Shown piece by piece: positions 9,057-15,116 of a stretch of 27,362 nt of DNA. The stretch covers positions 1 through 27,362 of the IMG/VR virus record IMGVR_UViG_3300020473_000105. One strand, written 5' to 3'. The DNA comes from a virus. Position numbers and translations under genes: made by a program. Under the pieces are notes generated by a model, which had not been told where the DNA came from, searched no databases, and saw nothing but the letters and a program-made list of their open reading frames with translations. Numbering within the stretch: position 1 is the stretch's first letter; every line of letters starts with the position of its first letter.

Positions 9057-10049
9057 ATGAGTACAGTCAACTCGACTTCAGGCGCGGAAAACGTAGCCAT
9101 TGATCTTGGTCAGATTCAATTTGACCGTTCAATCACATCAGGCGCAGCGCCGCTAGCTGCTGACTTGGAAGAAGGTGCAATTGCACTTAACTTAGTAGAT
9201 CGCAAGATCTTCACTAAAGACCACGAAGGTAACGTAATCACGCTAGGTCGTGACTACACTGCTGACATCGCTGCTGCACAAGCTAACGCGATCGCTCAAG
9301 CTAAGACTTACACTGACGGTCAAATCAACGGTCTTAAAGGTGGCACACTATCTGCTGACCTAGATACCCTGTTGAAAATTGGTCAACGTCTTGAAACTGC
9401 TGAGTCTAACATTGCTCAGGGTCAACAAGACACGCAAAACCTAACCAAAGAAGATGTTGGTCTAGGTAACGTTGAAAACTACGGTATCAGCGACTCAGTT
9501 GCAGAACAGACGTCTACTCAGTACGCGTCATCTATGGCTGCGTATACTGCCCACCAACGTGCGATTGATGCAGAAGCAGCAGCGATTGCTTACGCTGATG
9601 CAGTTAAGTCTGACATCCTTGGCGGTGCTCCACCAGAAGCACTTGATACGCTTCAAGAACTTGCTGCTGCATTGACAGACAACGACAGCGACATCGCTGC
9701 TATCACGTCTTCACTTGCAACTAAAGCAACAATCACTCAGCTTAACGATGGCTTGGATACCAAAGTAGACAAAACGTCTATCTCTGATTCAATCACGTCT
9801 AGCAGCTCAACAAATGTTGCTTCTTCAAATGCAATCCTACTTGCACTGACTGATGCTAAAGCTTACGCTGACGCGGGCCTTGCACTTAAAGTAGATAAGT
9901 CTGCTATCTCTAGCGCCATTGACTCTGTATCTGAAACTAACGTAGCATCGTCTAAAGCGGTTAACGATGCGCGCCTACAAGCAATCAGCCATGCTAACGG
10001 TCTGGTCGCAGACCTCGCAGCTAATCTTGATTATGGTCGCAGTTTTTGA
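9057..10049 (+). CDS. Repeat-containing tail fibre / fibre adaptor
   Basis: A 330-aa virion protein starting at ATG 9057 with AGGAG 10 bases upstream. Residues ~35-65 (EEGAIALNLVDRKIFTKD then GNVITLG) form an N-terminal module common in phage fibre and neck proteins. It is followed by helical Ala-rich sequence and the fibre signature ILGGAPPEALDTLQELAAAL (near residue 190-210). The C-terminal third holds two degenerate ~40-residue repeats, each starting VDK(T/S)(S/A)IS and containing (T/E)NVASS(N/K)A. It ends abruptly in LDYGRSF with no large receptor-binding head, so it may be a shaft, adaptor or collar fibre. Codons are biased to GCT, AAC, GAC, ACT and CTT more than in neighbours, suggesting high expression. 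It ends the tail unit; a tailed terminator follows. Confidence 0.75.
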   Translation: MSTVNSTSGAENVAIDLGQIQFDRSITSGAAPLAADLEEGAIALNLVDRKIFTKDHEGNVITLGRDYTADIAAAQANAIAQAKTYTDGQINGLKGGTLSADLDTLLKIGQRLETAESNIAQGQQDTQNLTKEDVGLGNVENYGISDSVAEQTSTQYASSMAAYTAHQRAIDAEAAAIAYADAVKSDILGGAPPEALDTLQELAAALTDNDSDIAAITSSLATKATITQLNDGLDTKVDKTSISDSITSSSSTNVASSNAILLALTDAKAYADAGLALKVDKSAISSAIDSVSETNVASSKAVNDARLQAISHANGLVADLAANLDYGRSF

Positions 10050-10096
10050 TGCGTAACTTGATTACTAAAAGCAGTGTAGCTTGAAGTAAAAAAAAA

Positions 10097-10108
10097 GAAA
10101 CATAGTCA
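10097..10108 (+). repeat. Inverted repeat, left copy
   Basis: GAAACATAGTCA here recurs in inverted orientation at 10608-10619 (TGACTATGTTTC). The two copies bracket about 500 bp that contain the minus-strand zinc-ribbon gene and the terminator of the fibre unit. It may be a boundary of an inserted segment, or chance. Confidence 0.4.
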
Positions 10109-10114
10109 GCATGA

Positions 10115-10150
10115 CCATGGGGCTGTAAAGGCCCCGTGGTTTTATGCCGT
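10115..10150 (+). terminator. Tailed terminator of the fibre unit (hairpin + TTTTATGCCGT)
   Basis: A 9-bp stem CCATGGGGC / GCCCCGTGG (10115-10123 and 10131-10139, one wobble) with a 7-base loop, then TTTTATGCCGT (10140-10150). It is one of six elements in the window with the same tail directly after a stem. It ends the plus-strand tail-fibre unit. The tail also overlaps the last stop codon of the shifted reading frame of the opposite-strand zinc-ribbon gene. Confidence 0.8.
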
Positions 10151-10529
10151 TATTCAAATACTTTTAATGCATACTCCTTATCTAACAGAGAACTCCGCTC
10201 AAGGTACCTGTAAGCCTCTCTCGCGTTAGAAAAGATAATATCCGGATGATTGGGTTGCTCTAAGATAACGTCCTCTGAGATCCCGCTACAGCCCCTTCTG
10301 CTTTGACAGTTAGCCGTCCATAGACCTTACCTATTAGGTCGTTCTTATTTAGACAACCACAACTTTGAGTATCACCCGCATTTAGACTTTTAGCCGAAGC
10401 AACTTTCGCATTCCCACAATCACATAAACAATTCCACCAATTGCCCCTCTGACCTTCCTTATTGGGAGCCTGATCTACTACGGTTAATTTACCGAACTTC
10501 CGTCCCGTTAAATCTATACCTCTTCCCAC
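10150..10529 (-). pseudogene. Zinc-ribbon DNA-binding gene, apparently frameshifted
   Basis: The N-terminal part matches the phage CxCDCG/SCGC zinc-ribbon family seen in homing-endonuclease-like and other mobile phage genes: DLTGRKFGKLTVVD, then WWNCLCDCGN, then SLNAGDTQSCGCL. A second copy then begins (DLIGKVYGRLTV) but stops at 10260. Reading shifts without a break into another frame after a GGGG run near 10291-10294, giving a further stretch (...EQPNHPDIIFSNAREAYRYL) that ends at TAA 10152-10150. The intact protein would be about 126 aa. The likely start is GTG 10529, preceded by AAGGTGG. The cause may be natural decay, a sequencing error in the homopolymer, or programmed shifting. The only minus-strand gene among plus-strand fibre genes, it looks like an insertion. 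Confidence 0.6.
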
Positions 10530-10701
10530 ATTTACCACCTTTTAATATCGTACACTATTTAGGTAATGTAGGTATGTAATTCTATAGAGCATAGAAGCTA
10601 TATCTTGTGACTATGTTTCGTAAATACCCCATTAGCTTTACCTGGTGTAAGGCAATTTATTTAAATAATCTTACTACAAATGTTACATCCAGGAGTATGC
10701 A
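10530..10701. promoter_or_regulatory. Divergent intergenic region
   Basis: An AT-rich 172-bp stretch between the minus-strand zinc-ribbon gene and the plus-strand 176-aa gene. Promoters for both should lie here. I cannot assign a convincing sigma-70 or T4-type late promoter. It holds the Shine-Dalgarno sites for each side (AAGGTGG for the minus gene; CAGGAG before ATG 10702) and the right copy of the inverted repeat. Confidence 0.4.
10608..10619 (-). repeat. Inverted repeat, right copy
   Basis: TGACTATGTTTC is the exact reverse complement of the 12 bases at 10097-10108. See the left copy. Confidence 0.4.
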
Positions 10702-11232
10702 ATGGCAACATTCCGCTTAGGGCCAATAGGTTTTCCTTACAGTACGACCCCCGGTAAAGTACCTGAGGCTGAACTGATCAATGTGGCAGGTATTGCCATT
10801 AACGTTAAAGATCAGATCCTTTACTCGAAAGACGAAGAAGGAAACATGTTCACCATCGGTTCGTCCTACGATGGAATCCTAGAAGCTCACTTTAGTGCGA
10901 TCGACCCCCACGGTACATTTAACGTCGTTAACACAGACGGCGACGTCACCCTATCTGGTTTTGCAGTATACCATGTTGTTAAAAGAATTGGATCAGGTAC
11001 GGGAACGGTCACGTTAGATATGGAAGACATCGCACAAGACGCGATCGTTAAAATTGACAATGTGTGGGACACGGCTGGTGAAGTCAATGTTGTATCATCT
11101 GACGGTGGAACGGTTTTCCATCTAGATGCAATGACCGAAGAAGCGTCGGTAAGCTTAACAGGGAAAGGTCAATTTGAGTTACTCGTTGATGTTGAGAATA
11201 ACAAAGTCTATTTGACAAACATTGAACAGTAA
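10702..11232 (+). CDS. Virion protein sharing the fibre N-terminal module
   Basis: A 176-aa protein; ATG 10702 is preceded by AGGAG at a normal distance. Residues ~22-55 (ELINVAGIAINVKDQILYSK then EGNMFTIG) are related to residues ~33-65 of the 330-aa fibre (EEGAIALNLVDRKIFTKD, GNVITLG), so both probably dock to the same virion site. The rest is beta-rich (GTGTVTLDMEDIAQDAIVKI, GEVNVVSSDGGTVFHLDAM), low in Cys, with no membrane segment. It is a single-gene unit ended by its own tailed terminator. Likely a small fibre, decoration or collar protein; the exact role is unknown. Confidence 0.65.
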   Translation: MATFRLGPIGFPYSTTPGKVPEAELINVAGIAINVKDQILYSKDEEGNMFTIGSSYDGILEAHFSAIDPHGTFNVVNTDGDVTLSGFAVYHVVKRIGSGTGTVTLDMEDIAQDAIVKIDNVWDTAGEVNVVSSDGGTVFHLDAMTEEASVSLTGKGQFELLVDVENNKVYLTNIEQ

Positions 11233-11245
11233 TCACTTTATTAAA

Positions 11246-11279
11246 ATGGGGCTCTTTAATAGGGCTCCATTTATGCCGT
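11246..11279 (+). terminator. Tailed terminator (hairpin + TTTATGCCGT)
   Basis: Stem ATGGGGCTC / GGGCTCCAT (11246-11254, 11262-11270; two wobbles), 7-base loop, then TTTATGCCGT at 11270-11279. It ends the 176-aa gene unit. T-run is only three bases. Confidence 0.8.
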
Positions 11280-11333
11280 CACGGTGTAAACAATCGTATG
11301 TATTGTTGTATTTGTTATCAAAAGGACGTTATT

Positions 11334-12197
11334 GTGTTTAAGTTAATTGCAAACATTATTAGAGAGACTATCTTGCTTATTAGCGAGTTACCCTATCTCA
11401 AGTATATCAACTCATCAGCAGGTCAGCCTATACCAGAATTCGGCAATGAAGGTACTGCTATCACTAAAGAGGTAGAACGCCGTAGTAAGGTTAAGTTAGC
11501 TTTAGCTATTGTAGTTACTGGGGACAGTAGGACAAAGATCTTAGATCGCTTCTTCGCCATGCCTGTTTATAAAGGCGAGGTTATGTCCATCATGGATTTT
11601 AATAAACAGGATGAACACTGGTATTTCATTAACGGCATCATGACAAATCAAGACGTTTTTGATGTAAATCTCCATGGATTATCTAAGCTCCTCAATCGTC
11701 CTGTAATGGGTCTTTATAACCCAACTAAGGGAATGTATCGTGATCTGGTAGAAAGTGTGTTAGGGAGGGCTACAGACAGCCTGACGCCTATTGCACGGGT
11801 TATGGCGCAGCATTTATTCTACCCGGTACTATCAGGTAAGCCTATTAGGATAATAGGACACTCTCAGGGTGCTATTATCTTATCTAATGTGGCTAAGATA
11901 CTACAGAGTTATGGATTTCAATTAGATAATGTAGAATTCTTTACTATTGCAGGGGCGCATGATGAGTTTCCTCAAGTCCCCATGGTAGAACATTTTGGTA
12001 ATGAAAAGGATTACGTATATCGTATAGGTGCTAAGCATTATCAAGCACGTATCTGTGGGGAACAGTATGTGAGGGACCTAGGTGGTCATCTATTGAATCG
12101 TCATTATCTGACGGGGATAAATCAAGGTGAATATTGCGGTGGGCGTTCTCGTCTATATTCGCATATTCAAAGCAAAAAAAGAAAAGTAAAGAGGTGA
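11334..12197 (+). CDS. Lipase-like alpha/beta hydrolase (GHSQG)
   Basis: A predicted alpha/beta hydrolase. The nucleophile elbow GHSQG lies at residues 175-179 (Ser177) after a strand KPIRII. An upstream strand and loop YFINGIMTN precede a typical GLYNPTKGMYRDLVES stretch. Late His residues in GGHLLNRHYL (252, 257) are candidates for the catalytic His. This layout matches bacterial lipase/esterase-like proteins that act on membrane lipids or other esters. GTG 11334 is the preferred start (AAAAGGACG just upstream), giving 287 aa; an in-frame ATG at 11298 has no ribosome site and adds a Cys-rich stretch. No signal peptide is evident, though the N-terminus (FKLIANIIRETILLISEL) is amphipathic. 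It is alone in its unit, next to the lysis genes. Substrate unknown; lysis or membrane remodelling is inference. Confidence 0.7.
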   Translation: MFKLIANIIRETILLISELPYLKYINSSAGQPIPEFGNEGTAITKEVERRSKVKLALAIVVTGDSRTKILDRFFAMPVYKGEVMSIMDFNKQDEHWYFINGIMTNQDVFDVNLHGLSKLLNRPVMGLYNPTKGMYRDLVESVLGRATDSLTPIARVMAQHLFYPVLSGKPIRIIGHSQGAIILSNVAKILQSYGFQLDNVEFFTIAGAHDEFPQVPMVEHFGNEKDYVYRIGAKHYQARICGEQYVRDLGGHLLNRHYLTGINQGEYCGGRSRLYSHIQSKKRKVKR

Positions 12198-12224
12198 GAG
12201 GGATAGCCCTCTCACCTATGCCGT
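12192..12224 (+). terminator. Tailed terminator (hairpin + TATGCCGT)
   Basis: Perfect 11-bp stem AGGTGAGAGGG / CCCTCTCACCT (12192-12202, 12207-12217), 4-base loop, then ATGCCGT at 12218-12224. The hydrolase stop TGA (12195-12197) lies inside the 5' arm. There is no T-run beyond one T, so the hairpin alone would be a poor intrinsic terminator for plus transcripts. On the minus strand the same stem is followed by a T-rich stretch and could serve the convergent small-gene unit. Confidence 0.8.
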
Positions 12225-12299
12225 TAATTGTTGTTGATGTAAGATTTCAAATTAGTTTTAATCTCATCTAACTCAATTAACTGTGTTAGAATTTTATCA

Positions 12300-12476
12300 T
12301 TAGATGCTAATGTTTACATCGCCGTCAAGATCTAAGATATTAACATTGTTACCATCTATCTCAAGCTGCACCATAGAAGGGTGCTTTTTATTAGCGGTAG
12401 TCTTTAGCTGATCTGTTGTGATGTAGCGTGTTTGAATCTGATTTTTAAACTCTTGCTTAATAACAATTATAAACAT
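12300..12476 (-). CDS. Small protein, 58 aa; reading continues in +1 frame
   Basis: A short gene: ATG 12476 with AAGGACAG just upstream, encoding MFIIVIKQEFKNQIQTRYIT through a QLEIDGNNVNILDLDGDVN segment to TAA 12302-12300. Function unknown; it is mixed alpha/beta with no membrane segment. After the stop, the +1 frame is open from about 12313 to TAA 12226-12224 and reads as plausible coding (NDKILTQLIELDEIKTNLKS, amphipathic), ending exactly against the shared hairpin at 12192-12217. The original gene was therefore probably ~86 aa (12224-12476) with a one-base shift in the region 12300-12313. A sequencing error, mutation or translational shift are all possible. Confidence 0.6.
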   Translation of the reverse strand: MFIIVIKQEFKNQIQTRYITTDQLKTTANKKHPSMVQLEIDGNNVNILDLDGDVNISI

Positions 12477-12522
12477 AACTGTCCTTATTTAATAATGTAA
12501 TATTTTTTATAAAAGGGCGGGT

Positions 12523-12543
12523 TAGGTACCGCTAAGGTACCTA
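12523..12543 (-). terminator. Hairpin overlapping a stop codon
   Basis: An 8-bp stem TAGGTACC / GGTACCTA with a 5-base loop. On the minus strand it includes the stop of the 38-aa gene and is followed by ACCCGCCCTTTT, so it is a plausible weak terminator or attenuator. It lacks the TATGCCGT tail. Confidence 0.5.
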
Positions 12544-12657
12544 CTTTCGTTTAAACCAGTTCTTAACTGCAGGGATAATAGCATCGCGATACAGAAGCGC
12601 AACCAGAATAGACATAAAGGCAATGTAGAAAATGAAATCTAATAATGAGAAGTCCAT
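12541..12657 (-). CDS. Small single-pass membrane protein, 38 aa
   Basis: A short gene read from ATG 12657 with AAGGAAAC seven bases upstream, ending TAG 12543-12541. Residues ~5-23 (LLDFIFYIAFMSILVALLY) form one clear transmembrane helix. The C-terminus is basic (KNWFKRK), which by the positive-inside rule puts it in the cytoplasm (N-out, C-in). Size and topology resemble pinholins, antiholins or other small lysis regulators, and the lysis genes lie directly upstream on the same strand. No family is recognised; a lysis role is inferred from position. Confidence 0.7.
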   Translation of the reverse strand: MDFSLLDFIFYIAFMSILVALLYRDAIIPAVKNWFKRK

Positions 12658-12719
12658 GATAGTTTCCTTTAGTAATAGGTTAATCTCCTTTAAATGATGT
12701 AGGTCTAAAAATATCTACG

Positions 12720-12752
12720 ACGGCATAAGAGGATGCTATTACGCATCCTCTT
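12720..12752 (-). terminator. Tailed terminator of the lysis/nucleotide unit
   Basis: Perfect 10-bp stem AAGAGGATGC / GCATCCTCTT (12727-12736, 12743-12752) with a 6-base loop. Reading the minus strand, it is followed by ATGCCGT (overall CTTATGCCGT). It lies just after the last gene of the long minus-strand unit (stop at 12759). This is one of two minus-strand examples of the tailed terminator. Confidence 0.8.
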
Positions 12753-12758
12753 TATAGT

Positions 12759-13148
12759 TTAACGATCTAAATACACTAGCAAGGGTAGAAGCCATACAGC
12801 CGCGTAAGGACTAACCAGGAGCCTGAATGCGACATGCATGCTTATCTCAGCAGCCAGTTCACCATCACAGGCCCTTACGACACTGATAGCAAGTAGTATT
12901 AGGATGTAACCATACATCCATATCGTAAAGACACCACTGGCTAAATAGAATAACCCGACACCTATTGCCGTGCTGGAATCCTTTAATAGCATAGCTAAAC
13001 GGTCATACCAGGTAATGATCCTAGCATCTAAAGAACGACAGCGTTTACAACGACTGACTCTAAATAGATACTCGCCATCTAAGACAGTATACGCGTTTAA
13101 AATGATAATTAAACTAATGCTAATAAAGGTGAGGTGCTGAAAAGTCAT
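12759..13148 (-). CDS. Multi-pass membrane protein, lysis cluster
   Basis: A 129-aa hydrophobic protein. Likely transmembrane segments at residues ~5-22, ~61-90 (long, possibly a hairpin) and ~108-126. A CKRC pair sits in the first soluble loop (residues 34-37). Its ATG overlaps the stop of the upstream gene (ATGA at 13148-13145), so translation is coupled. No family is recognised. It is the last gene before the tailed terminator and is downstream of holin and spanins, so a holin-like, antiholin or superinfection-exclusion role is possible but unproven. Confidence 0.7.
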   Translation of the reverse strand: MTFQHLTFISISLIIILNAYTVLDGEYLFRVSRCKRCRSLDARIITWYDRLAMLLKDSSTAIGVGLFYLASGVFTIWMYGYILILLAISVVRACDGELAAEISMHVAFRLLVSPYAAVWLLPLLVYLDR

Positions 13149-13420
13149 ATATCATCCTTGGAGACCTTTAATTTAATATTTTCAAACATCAGCTTAAGGG
13201 CACCTAAGAAACCACCCATATAAGCCACTACTGATACCATCTGCCATTCTTCAAATCGATCAAAGTTACTTTTATAAAAAGAATGAAAGTCCCATACCAG
13301 AAAACAGATAAACACCAAACACGCTACCTGTGCTATGCGTAGTTTCATTAGCAAATAGGCTATCTCATGTATCCTGTTGTCCAAGCGCCGCCGCTCAGGT
13401 TGGATCTCGTTACTCATCAT
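13145..13420 (-). CDS. Two-pass membrane protein, lysis cluster
   Basis: A 91-aa protein with a charged N-terminus (EIQPERRRLDNRIHEI), transmembrane segments at ~28-46 and ~61-79, and a basic tail. It starts at ATGATG 13420-13415, preceded by GGAG, and overlaps the end of the o-spanin gene by 11 bases and the next gene by 4. Size, two-pass layout and charged ends fit class II holin-like proteins, but a separate holin candidate is already present upstream. It could be an antiholin or accessory lysis protein. No specific family is recognised. Confidence 0.65.
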   Translation of the reverse strand: MMSNEIQPERRRLDNRIHEIAYLLMKLRIAQVACLVFICFLVWDFHSFYKSNFDRFEEWQMVSVVAYMGGFLGALKLMFENIKLKVSKDDI

Positions 13421-13967
13421 TTAACTCCATTACCGCTTTTTGTTGCATATCAGCAGAACGTTCTAGTTCTTTAATCACATTCTCAAGATAAGTGATTCTG
13501 TTTCGCAACTGTTCACTGTACAAACCTAATTGTATCAGTTGGCTTTCTAACATAAACCATCCTTGGACGGTATAGCCATAGATAGCCCAATTACACGCAC
13601 TTTCTCTAGTCATACCAGGGTAGCGCTCATAGACTTCCTCTACGGTATACGCACCCTCTTGACCAGCATCTTTAAACTCATCACAAACGTGCCTGTAGAA
13701 CATGGCATCCTGAGCAGTTAATGTAATGACTTCAGGTATGGTGATGTCAGGTTGAGGCACAGCTGCAGGTAGGGTAGTCTTAGGGAGTATCGGGATGGTT
13801 TTCACCTTCACGACCTGAGGTTCCGGCGATAGCGCGCAGGAGCTCACCAACACGCACAGAAGCAGCGTTACCCCGTGCGTAAGGTTCTTCCAAAGCTTTA
13901 ACAGCTTCGGTTTGTCTGAGGGTGTTGAGAGTGTTTTCCAGACGGTTGGCGCGAGCGAAGGCATCAT
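13410..13967 (-). CDS. Outer-membrane spanin lipoprotein (Rz1-type), unusually long
   Basis: The o-spanin partner of the overlapping Rz-type gene. A basic n-region (KPKLLKLWKN), hydrophobic stretch (VTLLLCVLV) and lipobox VSSC (Cys44 from the preferred start) mark a signal-peptidase-II lipoprotein. A Pro-rich segment follows (13 residues after the Cys: PILPKTTLPAAVPQP), as usual for Rz1. It then continues ~110 residues more, with a Cys-containing folded region (YRHVCDEF...SACNWAIYGY) and a terminal coiled coil (EQLRNRITYLENVIKELERS). Classical Rz1 proteins are far shorter. ATG 13967 has GGAG nine bases upstream inside the 5' codons; an in-frame ATG at 13982 is an alternative. About 190 bases overlap the i-spanin gene in another frame. 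Confidence 0.75.
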   Translation of the reverse strand: MMPSLAPTVWKTLSTPSDKPKLLKLWKNLTHGVTLLLCVLVSSCALSPEPQVVKVKTIPILPKTTLPAAVPQPDITIPEVITLTAQDAMFYRHVCDEFKDAGQEGAYTVEEVYERYPGMTRESACNWAIYGYTVQGWFMLESQLIQLGLYSEQLRNRITYLENVIKELERSADMQQKAVMELNDE

Positions 13968-14214
13968 TGTTTTGTTCTCCATATTCTACCAACAAATCAG
14001 CCTGTCTTTGGGTAAGCGTAGTGAGTTGGTCTATTGTTTCTAATTGTCGTTCATTGACACTGGTTAATGTGGCGTTATGTTGTTCTAACTCTACAATCGT
14101 TGCACTTTGTAACGCGTAGTCTCTTTCTAAAACAACATGCTTGTAGCTAATAAATCCAATTGCACCTAAAAGAGCAACAATGCTAAAACCGGCTATTTTA
14201 TATCCAAGTAACAT
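13780..14214 (-). CDS. Inner-membrane spanin (Rz-type)
   Basis: A 144-aa i-spanin candidate. It has an N-terminal membrane anchor (residues ~5-24, KIAGFSIVALLGAIGFIS) and a long periplasmic coiled coil (VELEQHNATLTSVNERQLET through ANRLENTLNTLRQ). Its C-terminus (VRVGELLRAIAGTS) would contact the o-spanin. ATG 14214 has AAGGAAAAG upstream, and the gene starts 12 bases after the holin. The downstream o-spanin begins inside this gene in another frame, the hallmark overlapping Rz/Rz1 arrangement. Together they span the periplasm and fuse inner and outer membranes in the last step of lysis of Gram-negative hosts. Confidence 0.8.
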   Translation of the reverse strand: MLLGYKIAGFSIVALLGAIGFISYKHVVLERDYALQSATIVELEQHNATLTSVNERQLETIDQLTTLTQRQADLLVEYGEQNNDAFARANRLENTLNTLRQTEAVKALEEPYARGNAASVRVGELLRAIAGTSGREGENHPDTP

Positions 14215-14225
14215 AGTCTTTTCCT

Positions 14226-14606
14226 TTATGTGGATTTATCAATATCTACCTTTAGATATTTGGCAGCAAGCGCCCCAATTACCTTATCTAATGTAGAGGG
14301 TGTATTAGGGTTTATCCCCAGCCCAGCAGCAGCGCGGGTCTTCTTATCTTGTGTGCGGTTGTTAAAGTAACTACGTAATACAAAAGCCGGTAAGCCTAAG
14401 AGTGCGGTAATGGCTTCCCATCCAGGTAATTCAACCTGACCTTTTACTACACCCATGACCATAGATACCATATAGGTGACGTAGAAGGCAGTGAACAATA
14501 TAGCCATTAACCATGTAATGCGTGGACGAGTCTTACCACCCTTAGCATCTTCCTTAGACAAGCTATCCTGCACCGCATTAAACTTATCAATATCTATATT
14601 AGACAT
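14226..14606 (-). CDS. Putative holin
   Basis: A 126-aa small membrane protein. N-terminal charged segment (DSLSKEDAKGGKTRPR), transmembrane helix ~31-54 (WLMAILFTAFYVTYMVSMVM), second hydrophobic segment ~62-80 (GWEAITALLGLPAFVL), then RSYFNNRTQDKKTR and a soluble tail. The GLPAFVLRSYFNNRT style of second segment resembles the phage 3-TM holin family (GTA-type holin), though I see only two clear helices. Chosen start is ATG 14606 with GAGGATAGAGGA upstream; an in-frame start at 14654 would add a Cys-rich stretch and lacks support. It heads the lysis cassette, directly before the spanins. Function: timed permeabilisation of the inner membrane. Confidence 0.65.
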   Translation of the reverse strand: MSNIDIDKFNAVQDSLSKEDAKGGKTRPRITWLMAILFTAFYVTYMVSMVMGVVKGQVELPGWEAITALLGLPAFVLRSYFNNRTQDKKTRAAAGLGINPNTPSTLDKVIGALAAKYLKVDIDKST

Positions 14607-14630
14607 TCCTCTATCCTCACCTAATGTGTT

Positions 14631-14656
14631 AAAAAAATAAATACAGCATAACACTG
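14631..14656 (-). terminator. Weak stem followed by T-rich run
   Basis: On the minus strand a short ACAGT/GCTGT-type stem is followed by ATTTATTTTTTT, between the 111-aa gene and the holin. It could be a conventional weak terminator, letting the lysis cassette be expressed partly apart from the upstream genes. The stem is only about 5 bp. Confidence 0.35.
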
Positions 14657-14705
14657 TTCATAAGAAGAGTCTTCTGACCCCTCCTATAAACAGTTTATTA
14701 TTTAA

Positions 14706-15041
14706 TCAGTTTTCTTTAAACCATAGCTCAATTACAGCGCTGGTGAACCCAGCACTATACTGTTGTTTGATATGGTTCAACATGGTGTTGTTTTCTTCGC
14801 AGAAATAACGCTGCTCTTCGATATTATCTTTAATCAAATCTCGTAGGTCGTTAAGATCTTTTTGGATTTGAGCCTCAGGCAGTGAAGATTCAATATTCTT
14901 CTGCATCACCAGAATTGCCAGATTAGCAATTTTAGAAATCCAATCTTTATTTTCATGGATGTCAGCAACGCATAAGCGATGTTCGTTAGCAACAACTACT
15001 TGACCTTTGCTGATTGCTGATATTTTAAATGTTATTTCCAT
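14706..15041 (-). CDS. Hypothetical protein, 111 aa, helical
   Basis: Not recognised. A short beta-like N-terminus (MEITFKISAISKGQVVVANE) is followed by helical, charged sequence with coiled-coil character (QIQKDLNDLRDLIKDNIEEQ). No membrane segment, no metal-binding Cys cluster (single Cys residues only). ATG 15041 has a GGAA upstream, which is weak. It sits between the nucleotide operon and the lysis cassette, with 75 bp free on its 5' side, so it may have its own promoter. The minus strand reads TATATAAATGG near 15060-15050, but one copy of a T4-like late motif is weak evidence. Confidence 0.6.
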   Translation of the reverse strand: MEITFKISAISKGQVVVANEHRLCVADIHENKDWISKIANLAILVMQKNIESSLPEAQIQKDLNDLRDLIKDNIEEQRYFCEENNTMLNHIKQQYSAGFTSAVIELWFKEN

Positions 15042-15116
15042 ACCGATTCCATTTATATACTATTAAAGGGCTTATTGCACAGTCTGTACTGCATAGTAGT
15101 GATGTAGAGGTATAAC

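Noticed and set aside
11298-11333. Upstream ATG for the hydrolase
   Set aside because: No Shine-Dalgarno, and it adds a Cys-rich tag unlike the family; GTG 11334 has AAAAGGACG.
15050-15060. T4-like late promoter (TATAAAT on the minus strand)
   Set aside because: Single copy; not found at other unit starts, so not convincing as a promoter class.
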